A stretch of DNA of 64,000 nucleotides from Aldrovandia affinis (taxonomy: Eukaryota; Chordata; Actinopteri; Notacanthiformes; Halosauridae). The notes beneath the pieces are model-generated. The model did no database searches, was not told the origin of the DNA, and saw only the letters and a list, made by a program, of their open reading frames with translations. The stretch's first letter is position 1; each line of letters starts with the position of its first letter. The stretch is taken from the NCBI GenBank assembly GCA_029706075.1, contig JAINUG010000049.1, positions 496,001 to 560,000 of the forward strand, written 5' to 3'. The position numbers and the translations under genes are program-made. Below are positions 24,190 through 60,134 of the stretch, in pieces.

Positions 24190-25228
24190 GGTTGCAGAAA
24201 GTACGTCACTACTCAGCGACGAATGTCATGGCAACTACTTAGCCATCAGCTAGTACAAAAAAGTACACTTTGAGACCTTGGTTAAGTATTTCAAGCAATT
24301 AACCATTTAAACACCCATGAAAATCCTGTAGATTAATGGCAATTTCAAAAGATCAATTTTCTCCAACATTCAGAACATTTTTTCATATGATTGTACGTGT
24401 TGGGTTGTAACGTGTTTCACTGGAAATTCTCAAAGATCTGCAGGAGTGCTTTCAAATTTGACCAGCATCTAACGAGTTCAATTACTTCAAATACATATTT
24501 GACATAGGTATGGACATTTTAGGCAGAGACTTAAAAGATGGAGCTCATCGTCATACAGTATGCACAGATTATGTTTTTGGGTAATATAGCACTGGCGCTG
24601 TTGTGCTTCCAACAAAAACCGCAATGTATTAACGTTTAACTACATTTCAACCGATTGTCAGCTATGGGAAAATGCACAGCATTTTGGGTTTCCAGTGGCT
24701 CAGTCGATAAAGGTGCTCACATACGCAAACTGCCCGATGGTCTCAGCCATGCCACTAGCGATCAATGACTGACTGAGTCCACAGAAGTAGGACAAAATGG
24801 CCTCGTTCCACCAGGGCTAGGGTGTGTTTTCATAGACCAGGGCTTTCTACCTCTGGTTGCCACTGCATTAGTTCTCAACACACCTCAGATAGATTCCAGC
24901 TCTCTCCTGCAGTGCTGCATGGACTTTAGGGCATAAATTAGTCTCACCGTGTTACAGGTGAGTACACTGGTGGATTCTGCTGCTGCAATACTTTCTTGAG
25001 GTGCAGCTGGCACTATTAGCAATAAATTGGAAGTCCACGGATGAATGGTTACTTGTTTAAATCAGAACTTGAGACCCTTTTTGTATTACCATGGGAGTCA
25101 GAGTAAACCAAATTCAGTCCCATGATTATTTTGTGTTGCCTCCACAAAACGTGGAAAAATACTGTACAAAATATAAACTGTTTATATGTGGTATAAATTG
25201 ACAAGATTAGCATCCTTTATTGAACGTA
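24190..25228. other. Upstream flank of PRPF39, probable promoter plus unclassified DNA
   Basis: Immediately upstream of the PRPF39 start codon no TATA box is seen. Beyond about 24.3 kb the sequence shows no recognisable gene or repeat until the long-TIR element at 25231. Confidence 0.35.
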
Positions 25229-25230
25229 TA

Positions 25231-26561
25231 CACTACCGGTATAAACTTTTAGAACACCCCCATTTTCCAGTTTTTACTGAAATTTAAGCAGTTCAAGTCC
25301 AGTGAATAACCTGAAATGGTACAAAGGTAAGCGGTAAACTGCCAGAGGTGGAAAAAAAAGGAAAAAGTTTAGGTTACCAAAAACGTAAAAATAATGTTGT
25401 GGAACGCCTACTGGCAGAGCAGCCAAAGCACACACCGGTCTTGTGTCTACATCGCGGTGTGCTTTAAAACTGCTCTGTTCTCTTCAGTAGGTGGCTGGAA
25501 CCCGAAAGGAGAAGGAGGAGAGACCGACGAGAGAAACAAAGGTGAAAGTAATCCGAAAGAAAGAACGGGAACTGCAAAGTTTCCGTTTAAATGAAATTAA
25601 GTGTGAAATTAAGTTTGTGTTTCCTCTCATTGTTTTTATCCCGAACCCGTGAGGGCGACGGATGGATTTCATTTAGTTTGTTATCTTAAAACTCCCGGTC
25701 TCTGTCTCTGCACATGTCGGTGCGCAGAGAACTTATCAGGGTGATGAATAAAGATCCGGTCCGTGGACCAAAGAATCCACTATGTCTCCAGACTGCTCTG
25801 TTCCCGTCCAGGGATTGTCGCGTGGCGTGTGACAAATGTAAATTTCAGTTATTTAAAAAAAAGGCCCTTTTCAGGGAACAAGTAATGGGTTAACGTGGGT
25901 TAACAGTCACTCTGTGCAAGTCGCCGACTCTGGATCCAGCAAGAGCCCAAGACCATCACGCTTCCTCCTCCATGTTTGACAGTTGGTGTCAGACACTGAA
26001 GAACCATACTTTCACCTACTCGACGGCCTACATAAACCTCTGAAAATTTCTCATTTTGATGAATCGGTCCATAAGACCTAACAGTCTTCAGCAGTCCACT
26101 GGCGGTGCTTCATGGCCCAGGCAAGCCTCTTTTTTGCCATCTTAGCAATGGCCTTCTTACTGCCACTCGACCTGTCAAACCTGCAGCTCAAAGTTTTCTC
26201 TTCACAGTTGAAACTGAGACTTCCTTACTTCGACCAGTGTTAAGCTGTGCTTGAAGCTGTTGTCCTGTGAGCTGCCTATCATGCAAGCTGTTGACTCAGA
26301 AACTTGTCTGATTTTGTTGTGGCTTTGGGTCTGCCAGACCTATTCCTGTCAGTTTCCAAGTGCCCTTTGATGGTGTAGGAAACTACTCACTGCCAAAAAA
26401 TGTACATTATTTTTCAGTTTTTGACAAAAAATTTTTTTTAAAACCTCTGGCAGTTTACCGCTTACCTTTGTACCATTTCAGGTTATTCACTGGATTTGAA
26501 CTTCTTACATTTCAGTAAAAACTGGAAAATGGGGGTGTTCTAAAACATCTGACCAGTAGTG
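25231..26561. mobile_element. Long-TIR Tc1-type element, decayed
   Basis: Inverted repeats of roughly 115 bp occupy 25231-25345 and about 26448-26561. The outer ends read CACTACCGGTATAAACTTTT on the left and CACTACTGGTCAGATGTTTT inverted on the right. TA dinucleotides flank both ends (25229-25230, 26562-26563), as expected for Tc1/mariner. Around 25930-26000 the minus strand retains a trace of the 'KHGGGSVMV' transposase region. The body is deleted and carries a solo LTR. Confidence 0.75.
25398..25834 (+). mobile_element. Solo LTR with perfect 5-bp target duplication
   Basis: A 437-bp unit begins TGTGGAACGCC and ends GGCGTGTGACA, giving TG...CA termini with TGT/ACA inverse ends. It is flanked by AATGT on both sides (25393-25397 and 25835-25839). 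An AATAAA lies at about 25746 inside the unit, as in LTR R regions. No internal coding sequence remains, so it arose by LTR-LTR recombination. Superfamily is not assigned. It interrupts the Tc1-type element and is therefore younger than it. Confidence 0.75.
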
Positions 26562-26956
26562 TAACTGCTGGTGCAAAATAGTACCTTTAAAGATACATTT
26601 GTTGTTAGAACACCACTTATGTGAGAAGCTTATTCAGATTGGAAATGTGCAACTGTAGAAAGTGGTCCGTCTTAGCAGCCTTGCCTGGCTGACAATCAGC
26701 TTTAAATACAAAATGTAAATGTCTACATGGTCAACACAAATTCTCATTTTAATATGTACAGCTGTTGCATATCATTATATTTGAAGTAGTCCTTGTAATT
26801 ATTTAAATTATTGCACAAGTATAATTATCTAGCAACCTTCCATTAATCTCCACATCTCAAAGGTGGATCCTCATTAGAAAAACTGACTAGAGGAAAAAGT
26901 ATAAGAACTTGAAATTAAATTAAACACCACACAGAAAGTGGGAATGTACAGTCATT

Positions 26957-26962
26957 TTTATT
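26957..26962 (-). promoter_or_regulatory. Candidate GANAB polyadenylation signal
   Basis: TTTATT (AATAAA on the minus strand) is followed, in minus-strand direction, by sequence entering the 2.1-kb stretch past the GANAB stop (29092). It is a plausible distal end, with 3'UTR about 26950-29091. Nearer hexamers exist (for example near 27870), so the used site is uncertain. Confidence 0.35.
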
Positions 26963-28353
26963 GTCAACCCCCCCCCCTTCCCCTATTTTCATTTAACAAA
27001 GAAATATCCCTCTTCTGATCCTCTTTAGACTATTTGGTCATTACAGAAATGTATTTACTTATTTTTACATTACCAGTCAATTCACTTCTCCAAAAGGCGT
27101 GACACTAAAACATACATCGCTTCAGATGATATCATTAAAAAGTTGGTTCTCACATCCGTTTCATTGGGGTTCTTATTTTTGTTCCACGTTCCTACCTCCA
27201 CAAAGCTTCACTCCATCATTTTGATATTTTCCTATTGACATAATCTCATGTCTTCATGCTAAAAAATTCTGATTGCAGAACAAAAAAAATTGAAATGGGG
27301 GGGGGGGGTTACGATTATTGGTGATGCAAATCACAGTGACCGTTAAAGAACAGTGACAACCACCAATCCCATATGCACGCTTTTGAATAGCTGAAATGCG
27401 CATGGCCACTTTGACCACAATTACGTCAATAAAACATCCAGCAGACGACGCCAGCTTTCTGGGTGCAGCATTAAGAACCAATCTTACAACCCTGCCCCAA
27501 CACAAGCAGTATTTAGGCCTAACGGTTTCATAAACTTGGGACAAACTTCGATCCTAATCTGCAAAAAGACATTCTATACGTACTGTACATTGGGAAGTTT
27601 GCTTCAAGTGCATTTGGAAATCAAGTACGTAAAAAAAACAAAAAACATGTCAAAACGAAGAAAAACACTGTTCACTGGAAGAGATGTCACAATTGATGAT
27701 GTCCTTCCAATCAGTGGTTCTGCCCCCTGGGTACTTCCACCATACAAGCTTTGTTTTCACAAACAATTCGGTAAGTGATTTACTGTAGCAATCACTACTT
27801 TCTGTAATGGAGATTTAATTTTAGTTCTGTTTAGTTTAATTTCAGCACCAGAAATATCTGAAATCCTACTTTTTATTAACAAAATTCAACAAAATAATTG
27901 TAAAGAGTGGGTAGAAAAAATATGGTTAAACAAACTTCATGGTTTTAGTAAATAACCATAACCCCAGATGATATGGTAAGTGTCCAGAATCAGGGCTTAC
28001 GAACGCATTCACACAACTCCATCCTATCATGGGTGGCATTTTCAAGTATATATTTTTTTCTTCTCCCAATTTCACTACTTTTCCTGGGGTCTAAACCTCT
28101 CTAAATTGTATTAACTTTATATGGTTATTCTTGTGTTTATCCACATGTGAACAAAGTCTATCACAAACATATAGGAGTTTGTAAACTGAACTTGATGATG
28201 GCATGGGAAAATGTTCGATTTTCCTTTGGAATTCCTGGACAATGTCCCCTTTCCAGCCGATTTCATGATTACCAGGAGAAAAGGCGGAATGAATACAGGA
28301 ATCTGTTCTTAATCTCATCACATTTTTTCGTTGGGCTTTGTCAGTCACTATGA

Positions 28354-28355
<2 letters not shown>

Positions 28356-28400
<45 letters not shown>
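28356..28400 (+). repeat. (GT)n microsatellite in the presumed GANAB 3'UTR
   Basis: About 22 uninterrupted GT units. A 20+ bp poly-A run follows at 28460-28482. Confidence 0.95.
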
Positions 28401-28401
<1 letters not shown>

Positions 28402-28820
28402 TCTTTAAGGATATGTATGTTCCTGATTCCTGAAAATAGTGTTGTGAGAGTCCAATGTCCAAAAAAAAAAAAAAAAAAAAAAGGAATAAAAAAATTAGTA
28501 ATTATCATAATCACCAACCCTTCAGCAAATGTTGCCAAAATAAAAATTAGCATCTATGATCAAATCCCTCAGGAAGATGGATACCAACCTTTGCAATGAT
28601 TGGAGGGAGAAGAAGCGAATTCTCTCTTCCTGGTTTCACTTAAACCCATTTCCTTCCCACCCTTCCTCTCTCTCTCTCAAGTACTTTTCACTTGGTACCA
28701 ATCCTCTTGAGTTGATTGCAATGGCTCTAACCTATAACTCAAGTCAGTCAGCGTGAGTGTGCGTGTGTGCATGCATGCGATTCGGTCGGATAAATATTTA
28801 AAGTCCTGTGAATGTGTTTT

Positions 28821-28822
<2 letters not shown>

Positions 28823-28872
<50 letters not shown>
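28823..28872 (+). repeat. (TG)n microsatellite in the presumed GANAB 3'UTR
   Basis: 25 uninterrupted TG units, 220 bp below the GANAB stop codon. Confidence 0.95.
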
Positions 28873-28873
<1 letters not shown>

Positions 28874-29091
28874 CTGATAAGTGTTTCAGCCTTGCACATG
28901 TGTATCCGACTATCTGATTAAGTGCTTTTGTCCCGTCTCTGTCAATTGTGTGTGCATGAATGTAAGTGCGTGTGTATGTGTGCGTATGTGTGTTCACAGG
29001 AGCGCACTCCCATCTCGGTTGATCTTGTGTGTTCACCCTTGCTTCCGATCACCCGATGGCCAGTTCTGTGTTTGTCCACACATCTCTGGTA

Positions 29092-53110
<24,019 letters not shown>

Positions 53111-53715
53111 AATAAATACTCATATTTTTTTATGTTTCCATCATTTTGTGTACACCCTGTGCAAACCAAGGTGGTATGCCTTTTGTGGAACAGACTGTGA
53201 TTCCTTTGGTTTCAAAGACAGGTAATAGTTAGGTTATCAATTTTGCGGTCCTCCTAGCAAACTGTATGGGTATCCTTTCTCAAAGCAGCAACACTGTACT
53301 TAACTGTGAAGACATTTGTGTAGTGAGTCTCAAACAACCACCTTTGAGATTTGATTTAATGATATGAATCAATTGGTTGAAATTCAAACAAAATGAAGAT
53401 ACACACTAATGTACAACTACAAAAAAAACAACAACCTGGAACTCTTTTTATACAGCCTTTCCTTGTATGTGTATGAACAGTGAAGAGGACAAAACTGGAA
53501 CCCTGAAACTGAAGAATTGTACTACAAATGAAACATGAGGATCACCTCATATCAGAGCATACAGCTCAGAATCCTTGAGTTGCAGAGCTCTGTAACAGTA
53601 ATGGCCTAAAGTACACAGGTTTAATACATTTCTTAAAAGAAAAACAAGGGTGGTATGGGGAAACTAATATTATGTTTTCTCACTGATGTGAAATACGATG
53701 AAATCTAGGTACTTC

Positions 53716-53721
53716 TTTATT
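53716..53721 (-). promoter_or_regulatory. Candidate INTS5 polyadenylation signal
   Basis: AATAAA on the minus strand, 252 nt after the INTS5 stop codon. Confidence 0.45.
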
Positions 53722-53972
53722 TGATCTGTTTTTGCCCTTGAATTGAAGTGCTGTACAGAAGGATTTTATGATGTAAAAAACAATGCACTAAAAGGCAAAC
53801 TAGCTCAACATTTGGTGTGTAAGAACAAATAGTGGCAGAAGAAAAGCCAACCTAGGAGAATGCACAGTACTACCTATTCTAGCTATCTATCTACCCCCTA
53901 TCCTCAGTATTACCAAAGCTCCTCCCCATTATCTAAACCTAACCCATTATCCCCATCTCTCCACTTCTGCTT

Positions 53973-56900
53973 TCAGAGCTGGAACCGCCAGCTGAGTTGT
54001 CCCAGGCGATCAATGTTCTTGTGCAGGACACTGTATAGGGGGACAAGGTAGCGTGACAGATCTCCATCCCTGGAAAAGTCCCGGTAGAAAAGCCCCTTTT
54101 CGGCACTGAAGGTGAACTTCTGTGGCATGGGGCTGTTCCCGCGCATGTACTCCCACACTGCCAACAGCAGCAGCCTGACCTCAAAGGGGGTCAGGTGGGG
54201 GAATATCTCGTGCACGTTGCTCAGCACAGGGGCTAAGAGCTGTCCTTCCCCCATGCAGGACACCAAGAGACAGGAGGCCTGGAGGTGCCACGGTGAATCC
54301 AGGGCAGCCGGTTCCCTGGAGGACTCCCAATGAGCCAGCAGGGTGGCCAGCAGCCCCCGCAGGACTGCAGAGCAATAGCACAGAGCAGGGCGGCCAGCTG
54401 CCACCACACTCAAGAGGTGGAAGAGGACAGGGTTGCCCTCGAAGCAACGGCGAATGTGAATGTCTCGCTCCACTGTGGTCCTGGCATGCTCCTCCGGTGG
54501 CCAGGACAGCTCCCCATTCGCGACGTCCGGGCAGACATTCTCCACCAGGGCCACAGCAACCACCTTGGCGGCTTCAGCATTGATTGGCGCTGGTTCCTCA
54601 AACAGCTGGTCCGAGTGGTGGTACCGGGCACTGCTGTTGCCTGCACCATTGCTGCTGTTGGTGCTGCTGCCACTAGAGCTACAACACTGAATGACTACAG
54701 CCAACAGGGTCTGTTGATTCTCAGTGACCTGGTTTGGGTCTGGCTGTGATGAGGAGTGGGGTGGTTTAAGCCCTTTCCCAATCACTCCGGCATGAAACAC
54801 GGACCACACGCTGCCTGAGAAGTTGACTGTGGTGCCAAACTTGCAGTTTATGTCCAGTAGAGAGGCTCCCAAGTCTGGGGTAAGGGAAGTGTGTCTGCCA
54901 GCTTCTTCCTGTTGACCTCCGAATAAATCAGCATTTCCTTTGTGCAGGGCACCCTCCACCAGCTGCTGCAGCACAGACTTAAGGGTGAGGGCGGAGAAGG
55001 CGGCCAGTCGGGACAGGAGCCGGATTGAGCAGCTCACTGCTTCTCCTCCGCCTCCTGCAGCTTCTCTGTTCCTTTCGTCTCTCAGCCTCAGAGCCAGGAA
55101 GAAGTGCGCAACTGCAGCTCGGGAGATCACAAGCAGCTGTGCTGGAGAGGCGGCTCGAGGCAGCTGGCTACAGGACAGGAGGCGAGCTGCTGCCTGGGAC
55201 ACAGTTGGCTCTCCGTGGAGTAGCAGGGGGCAAAAGTCGTGGAGGTGCCTGGAGACAGCAGCCCCAACCTGGGCTGCCATAGAGGACTGACCTGCGCCAG
55301 TGCCTCCAGCAATCCCTCCCTTGCTCTCCTCCTCCTGACTCTGCAACGCTGAGGCAAGGTTGTTCAGGAGTTGTCCCAACTCCTTGCTTCCCAGGCTCTG
55401 GGTGTGGATCTGAGCAACGCAGCACGTCACAGCAGCTGGCAGAAGTCCAGGCAAAGACGTGGAGAGCGGGGTGTGTAGCTGGGAGGCCAGTGCCAGCTCC
55501 TCTGGGGTTTGGGCCAGAGTCAGGAGCTGGCACAGTGCCTCAGTGGCCACACTGGCACCCCCATATACAGACAGCAGACACAGCAGCTGGTGCAGCCAGA
55601 GATGGCGTTTTCGTTCAAGCCTCAAAGTCTCAGCACACAACTCTCCCACGTGTCCCCGCAGTTCTTCCAAGAAGGGGATCACGCGGGGTGGGGAGGATGA
55701 ATTGGTGGGAGAAGAAGAGGAGAGCGGGTGGCCATCGTCGCTTCCGAGCCGATTGTAAACAAGCTTGTGCAAGTGAAGCAGGAGTAGCTGGAGTAGGCGG
55801 TCACAGGCCTCCCTCACTCCCTCATGCGGGGCTGGCGTGAGGCCTGACATGATGACGGAGGCTGGTGTGGCAGTGTCCACCAGGAAGCGCAGGACACGGG
55901 GACCGCCAGCGGGGCTCTGGCTGATCAGGTGCACAGCCAGGCCCAGCATGTTGTCCAGCTCCTCGCGTGACAGGCCCTGGAACTGGGCTTGAAGCTGCAG
56001 GAGAACAGGAGGTCTCAAGGACTCCACCAGCTCAGCCGACACAGCACCCAGCAGGGTGGGGGAGAGCGCTGCCAGCTGCAAAAGGAAGGGCACAGTGGCA
56101 CGGCGGAGCTGGGGCGGGCTGTCCCGCGCCCCAGCTCCTGAGGTGGACTGGACGGGGGACAGGCTCTCCTGGAACAGTCGCAGCAGCTCCTTCTTGATGC
56201 TGTCCGAGTGCCGAGATGCGAGGTGTCCCAGGATCCCTACAACTGAACCGATTTTTGGAACGCGGTTGCTCTTATCTGCTGCAGTGTGGGATGGCGGCAC
56301 TTGCTGGCTGGGAATTTCAGGAGAGGCGATGCCTTGATACCCATGGGTGCAGAAGTCCTTGAGGCCACAGGCAAGCACACGACTGATGATGGTGCCAGGG
56401 AAGGAGGATCCAATGTGAGCGACAACCCAGTCGAAGTGTGGAGAGTGCTGCACTGAGGTGTCCAGCAGCGCGTCCACACAGGCATCGGGGCACCAGGCCA
56501 GCATGGCTGCCAGGCACTGGGAGTAGCTCTCCATGAGGGAGCGGGTGGCTGTGCACGACATCCACAGCTGCAGCAACTCATTCAGGCTGGATGAGTGGGG
56601 GGCACCGCGCCGGCCTGCATGCTTGCTGCTCAGCTGCCCTAACAGGTCAACGGCCCAGGCTGAAACCAACGGCGCCCAGGCTTTAGGGTTGAGACGGATA
56701 AACTCAGACAAAACGGTGTGGATTTCTTGTATCACATCTTCCAGGCCAGAACTTCCAGAACTGCCGATGCCATTGTCACCTTCCCCCTCAAGGTCTTGCA
56801 GGAAGGTGACCACGTACTCGTCATATACTCCTCTAAGGTGCTCCAGTGCTGCCCCCCGGCAGGCTGGCACAGTACGAAGGAGACGCACAGCACAACGGGC

Positions 56901-57511
56901 ATGGTCGCGGATACTCAGTTTACGACCCTGCGTCTGGTCCACCCCACTGATGAAAGCCTTGATTTCTAGGGCTAGTTCCTGTGGACTGAGAAGAAAGTGA
57001 AACAAAATGAGTAAGGTGTGGGACAGAGAAACGAAAAATTTAAAACGTGTAATAATACAGAAACGTATTGAAGTCGGTGTAAAGTCTGGTAACAATAATC
57101 GTTGTCATGGACTTGCATAACAAAATCATGATTCATCATATTTCTCTCATAACAACATTAGCTAGTGTGAAATGAGTCAATGGCACTGGGCATTAAAATA
57201 AGTTATTAGTAAGAACTACTCAAACAAAAATAGAAGCGTTTAATAGCGCAAACTCGTTTTTTTAAACTAGCTGTGAAATAAGAACCAGCAAACTAACGTT
57301 GTTTTAATAGTTCCGAATCGACAGTGCACAAAAACAAATAATTACGTTAGTTTACAAATTAGCTACACTAGGACACATCATATTACAATCTATATAATGA
57401 TAAAATAGCTAGCTAACTAGTTATACAATAAGGCGAGTACCTGATGGTGTTATGTGGAGGTTGGGGAGACTGCATCGCTGTCATCGGAGCCCCGTCAAAC
57501 ACGGCAGACAT
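53973..57511 (-). CDS. ints5: Integrator complex subunit 5 (2 exons, 1027 aa)
   Basis: Exon 1 is 57511-57441 (MSAVFDGAPMTAMQSPQ start, donor AG|GTACTC). Exon 2 is 56985-53973 (acceptor TTCTCAG), phase 2, total 3084 nt. INTS5 is a helical-repeat scaffold subunit of Integrator, which cleaves snRNA 3' ends and attenuates promoter-proximal transcription. The match to vertebrate INTS5 is extensive and in order: QEIKAF-like ELALEIKAFISGVD, LSEFIRLNPKAWAPL, NELLQLWMSC, PDACVDALLDTSVQHSPHFD, VAHIGSSFPGTIISRVL, RVPKIGSVVGILGHLASRH, HVGELCAETLRLERKR, VWSVFHAGVIGKGLKPP, NIDRLGQLSWRFQL. Human INTS5 is about 1019 aa, also encoded almost wholly in one exon. Serine/glycine-rich loops differ in length from mammals. 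Same strand as GANAB, as in human chromosome 11q12 from memory. Confidence 0.97.
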
Positions 57512-58239
57512 TGTTCAGTTTTATCCTTAGGAATATAACATTAAAACGAATCTCCAAGCAAATAGCAGCCGTTATAGCTAGCAACATATGACGGCTACGC
57601 CAACAAATCCTTCCAGTTTCTTTCAGAATACTGGATGTAAAACTACTTATTCAACGTAAAAGAGGAAAAATACAATGCTCTACTAAACACACTTTTGACG
57701 CTTTCCAATTACGGTGTCACAATTGAATCTCTCCCCCTGAGAAACACGCCTAAGCTCCAAATGGTTCCCCTACCATTTGGTTACCAGTAAAGAATTTAAG
57801 AATGCTACTTTCTATGGATTACAAATGTAAAGATTCGTATTAAACCAACCTTGTCTGCATGTAACACCACTTTTCATTGTCTCGTATTGTTCCACTAAGG
57901 CATAACTGTTGCAACAGCAGCCTTTACAATGACTGTTTTTACAAGGTGCAACAATGATAGTTAGCTAATGCTTAAAGTAATACGTCCCTGTAGAGTAGAC
58001 AGTGTTTTCCAAGCCTGGGGTCCGTGACGCAGAAATAAAAGGAAAATTGTTATTATTTAGGAGAAATCAAAGAGAAAATACTTTCACTTTTAAGAATATT
58101 TTGTTTGTATTTACAGAATTAATAAATTCCATAATTTTTACTTACACATCCTTGGTAATACTGTATTGTGATAATCATTATTAAATGATAATAAATAGCT
58201 ACATTTCTCACATTACATATGAGGCACATGTCATAGTCA
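57512..58239. other. Upstream flank of INTS5, no further gene recognised
   Basis: Likely INTS5 promoter and 5'UTR next to 57511, with no TATA box evident. The remainder is AT-rich intergenic DNA with no repeats or coding frames recognised. Confidence 0.35.
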
Positions 58240-59060
58240 ATTTTATTAGTCTTATAACTCCATGTGACATACGGCAGGCAGGCAGGCAAGGAAGCGGGCA
58301 GGCAAGCAGGGAAGCTGGCTGGCAGGCAAGCAGGGAAGCTGGCTGGCAGACAGGCAAGCAGGGAAGCTGGCTGGCAGACAGGCAAGCAGGGAAGCTGGCT
58401 TGTAGGCAGGCACGCAGGGAAGCTGGCTTGTAGGCAGGCACGCAGGGAAGCTGGCTTGTAGGCAGGCATGCAGGGAGGCTGGCTTGTAGGCAGGCACGCA
58501 GGGAAGCTGGCTTGTAGGCAGGCACGCAGGGAAGCTGGCTTGTAGGCAGGCACGCAGGGAAGCTGGCTGGCAGGTAGGGAAGCTGGCTTGGAGGCAGGTA
58601 AGCTGGCAGGCAAGGAAGTGGGCTGGCTGGTCCGTGGGCAGGCAGGCAGGATGGGAAACGAATAAACGAACAAAACAGACAGGCGAGAAGTAAACCTAAA
58701 CACGGGGAAAAAAGGAAAACACATATAAACCAACGAAGAAAATAAACATGGACGAACTCACGGCTAGGAAGAGCTGCTGCATGTAGCTACCACTGAAGCT
58801 GAGAGACAGAACGATCTCACGAGGAATGAAAGACAAACCGGGGTTGATATACACTGCAGGGCTGATGATAATAGATGGCAGGTGAGTAGACAGCGCAGGT
58901 GTTGCAGATTTGTTGTAATCAAGGAGGGAGCCAGAGAATGCAGAGGAGGAAGCTGTGCCCACATCACACACAGACAAACACAACAGGAACACAGGGAAAA
59001 GGGAAGGGAAAAACGCGAGGAAACATCAAAATAAACAAAGTTGCGGCCGTGGCCGTAACA
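58240..59060 (-). mobile_element. Possible solo LTR carrying a minisatellite
   Basis: On the minus strand the block starts TGTTACGGCCACGGCCGCAA (59060 downwards), a start reminiscent of fish Gypsy-type LTRs. It runs through a pyrimidine-rich leader-like stretch into the minisatellite and ends near TATGTCACA at about 58262. Convincing target duplication was not found, and no internal coding region adjoins it. The assignment is tentative. Confidence 0.35.
58270..58600. repeat. 28-bp minisatellite, about 11 units
   Basis: The unit AAGCTGGCTTGTAGGCAGGC plus ACGCAGGG repeats head to tail. Distal units are variants with GGCAGACAGGCAAG. Since 28 is not a multiple of three and no unit contains a stop on the minus strand, long stop-free translations arise in several frames; these are not genes. 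Confidence 0.92.
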
Positions 59061-60000
59061 TGATCAAGGCTATGATGCACTTAAAGTAATTTTCTAAGAG
59101 GTCCTTGGCAATGTCCAATGTGTTCAAAATTTCACTTTTTAGTCCTTTACTAGAATTAGTCAAACTTCTAATGGCATTCATTTATATAGGACATTTCAAG
59201 CCACACTGGGACATTGGGGTTCATTTGGTCCAGAGAGAAGGCCACCCCCTACTGACCCACCAACCCCACCTCCAGGAGCAACTAAGGCCTCTACATGCTC
59301 GAGCGACTGAAACGCGATTGCAATGCAAAATCCTCTGCGTTGATGTCTCAGAGGGTGTTGCAGAGGATGTTGTGCACAAAAATCAAACTCGCAACCTGTT
59401 GCGTAGATGTTGCACAGCATTGATTGGTTGGTTAGCGAATAGTCATAGTCATAGTCATAGTTCATCGAGCTAGTACATCATTTTTTTACATTTTACATTT
59501 TAAGCATTCAGCAGACGCTCTTATCCATAGCAACATCCAGATTAGTGGAGAAAGATAAAAGCAGCGATTTAAAAAAATTCTGTGAAACGACAGAAAAAGA
59601 CCATCCTTAAATTCCCTTAATACATTAACATTGCGTTGTCTGCTGGTTCCTTTGTTCCACGTGAATTTACTCTATTATTTTAATGCTATAAAGGTGAGTT
59701 GCTCACACACAAGCTGCTTTCATGACAGGCATACTTTCTTTTTTTCAAAGGTTTTAAAGTCTATTGTACTGACAGTACATTCAACTCAGAGATTCTGCAA
59801 ACAATGAAGGATCGACTGTGGTCTTTACGTCCTTCTAAATGATATATTTAAGGTTGCAAATATCCAGATGTTTTGTGTTGTGCTTTAGATTACATATACA
59901 TGTAAGCATGTCACTACAACACCTTAATAATATTAAGAATATTCAACTAACGAAACAAAGAAAAAGCAGGGTGCATATAAATTTTTAAGCATTTTTTAAG

Positions 60001-60115
60001 AATATAGCAGACGCTCTTATCCAGAGCGACTTAGAAGATGTGCATTAATACATGGTAAGAACAATCATAGTTCGCGCAAGAGATCAGTGCACAGTGACTT
60101 AAACCAGGTAGAAAA
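60001..60115 (-). mobile_element. L2-type LINE 3' end scrap
   Basis: Reversed copy of the L2 3' region seen at 31690-31790: TTAGCAGACGCTCTTATCCA-like tail, then AAGATGTGCATTAATACATG and AGAGATCAGTGCA. It lies inside the composite element. Confidence 0.75.
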
Positions 60116-60134
60116 GTAAAAGAAAGCGATTAAC

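Noticed and set aside
54112-56337. Several plus-strand frames of 70-155 codons within INTS5
   Set aside because: Antisense shadows of the GC-rich INTS5 exon, which is strongly conserved on the minus strand.
58119-58733. 204-codon Cys/Pro/Ala-rich frame
   Set aside because: It arises from the 28-bp minisatellite, which is open in several frames at once.
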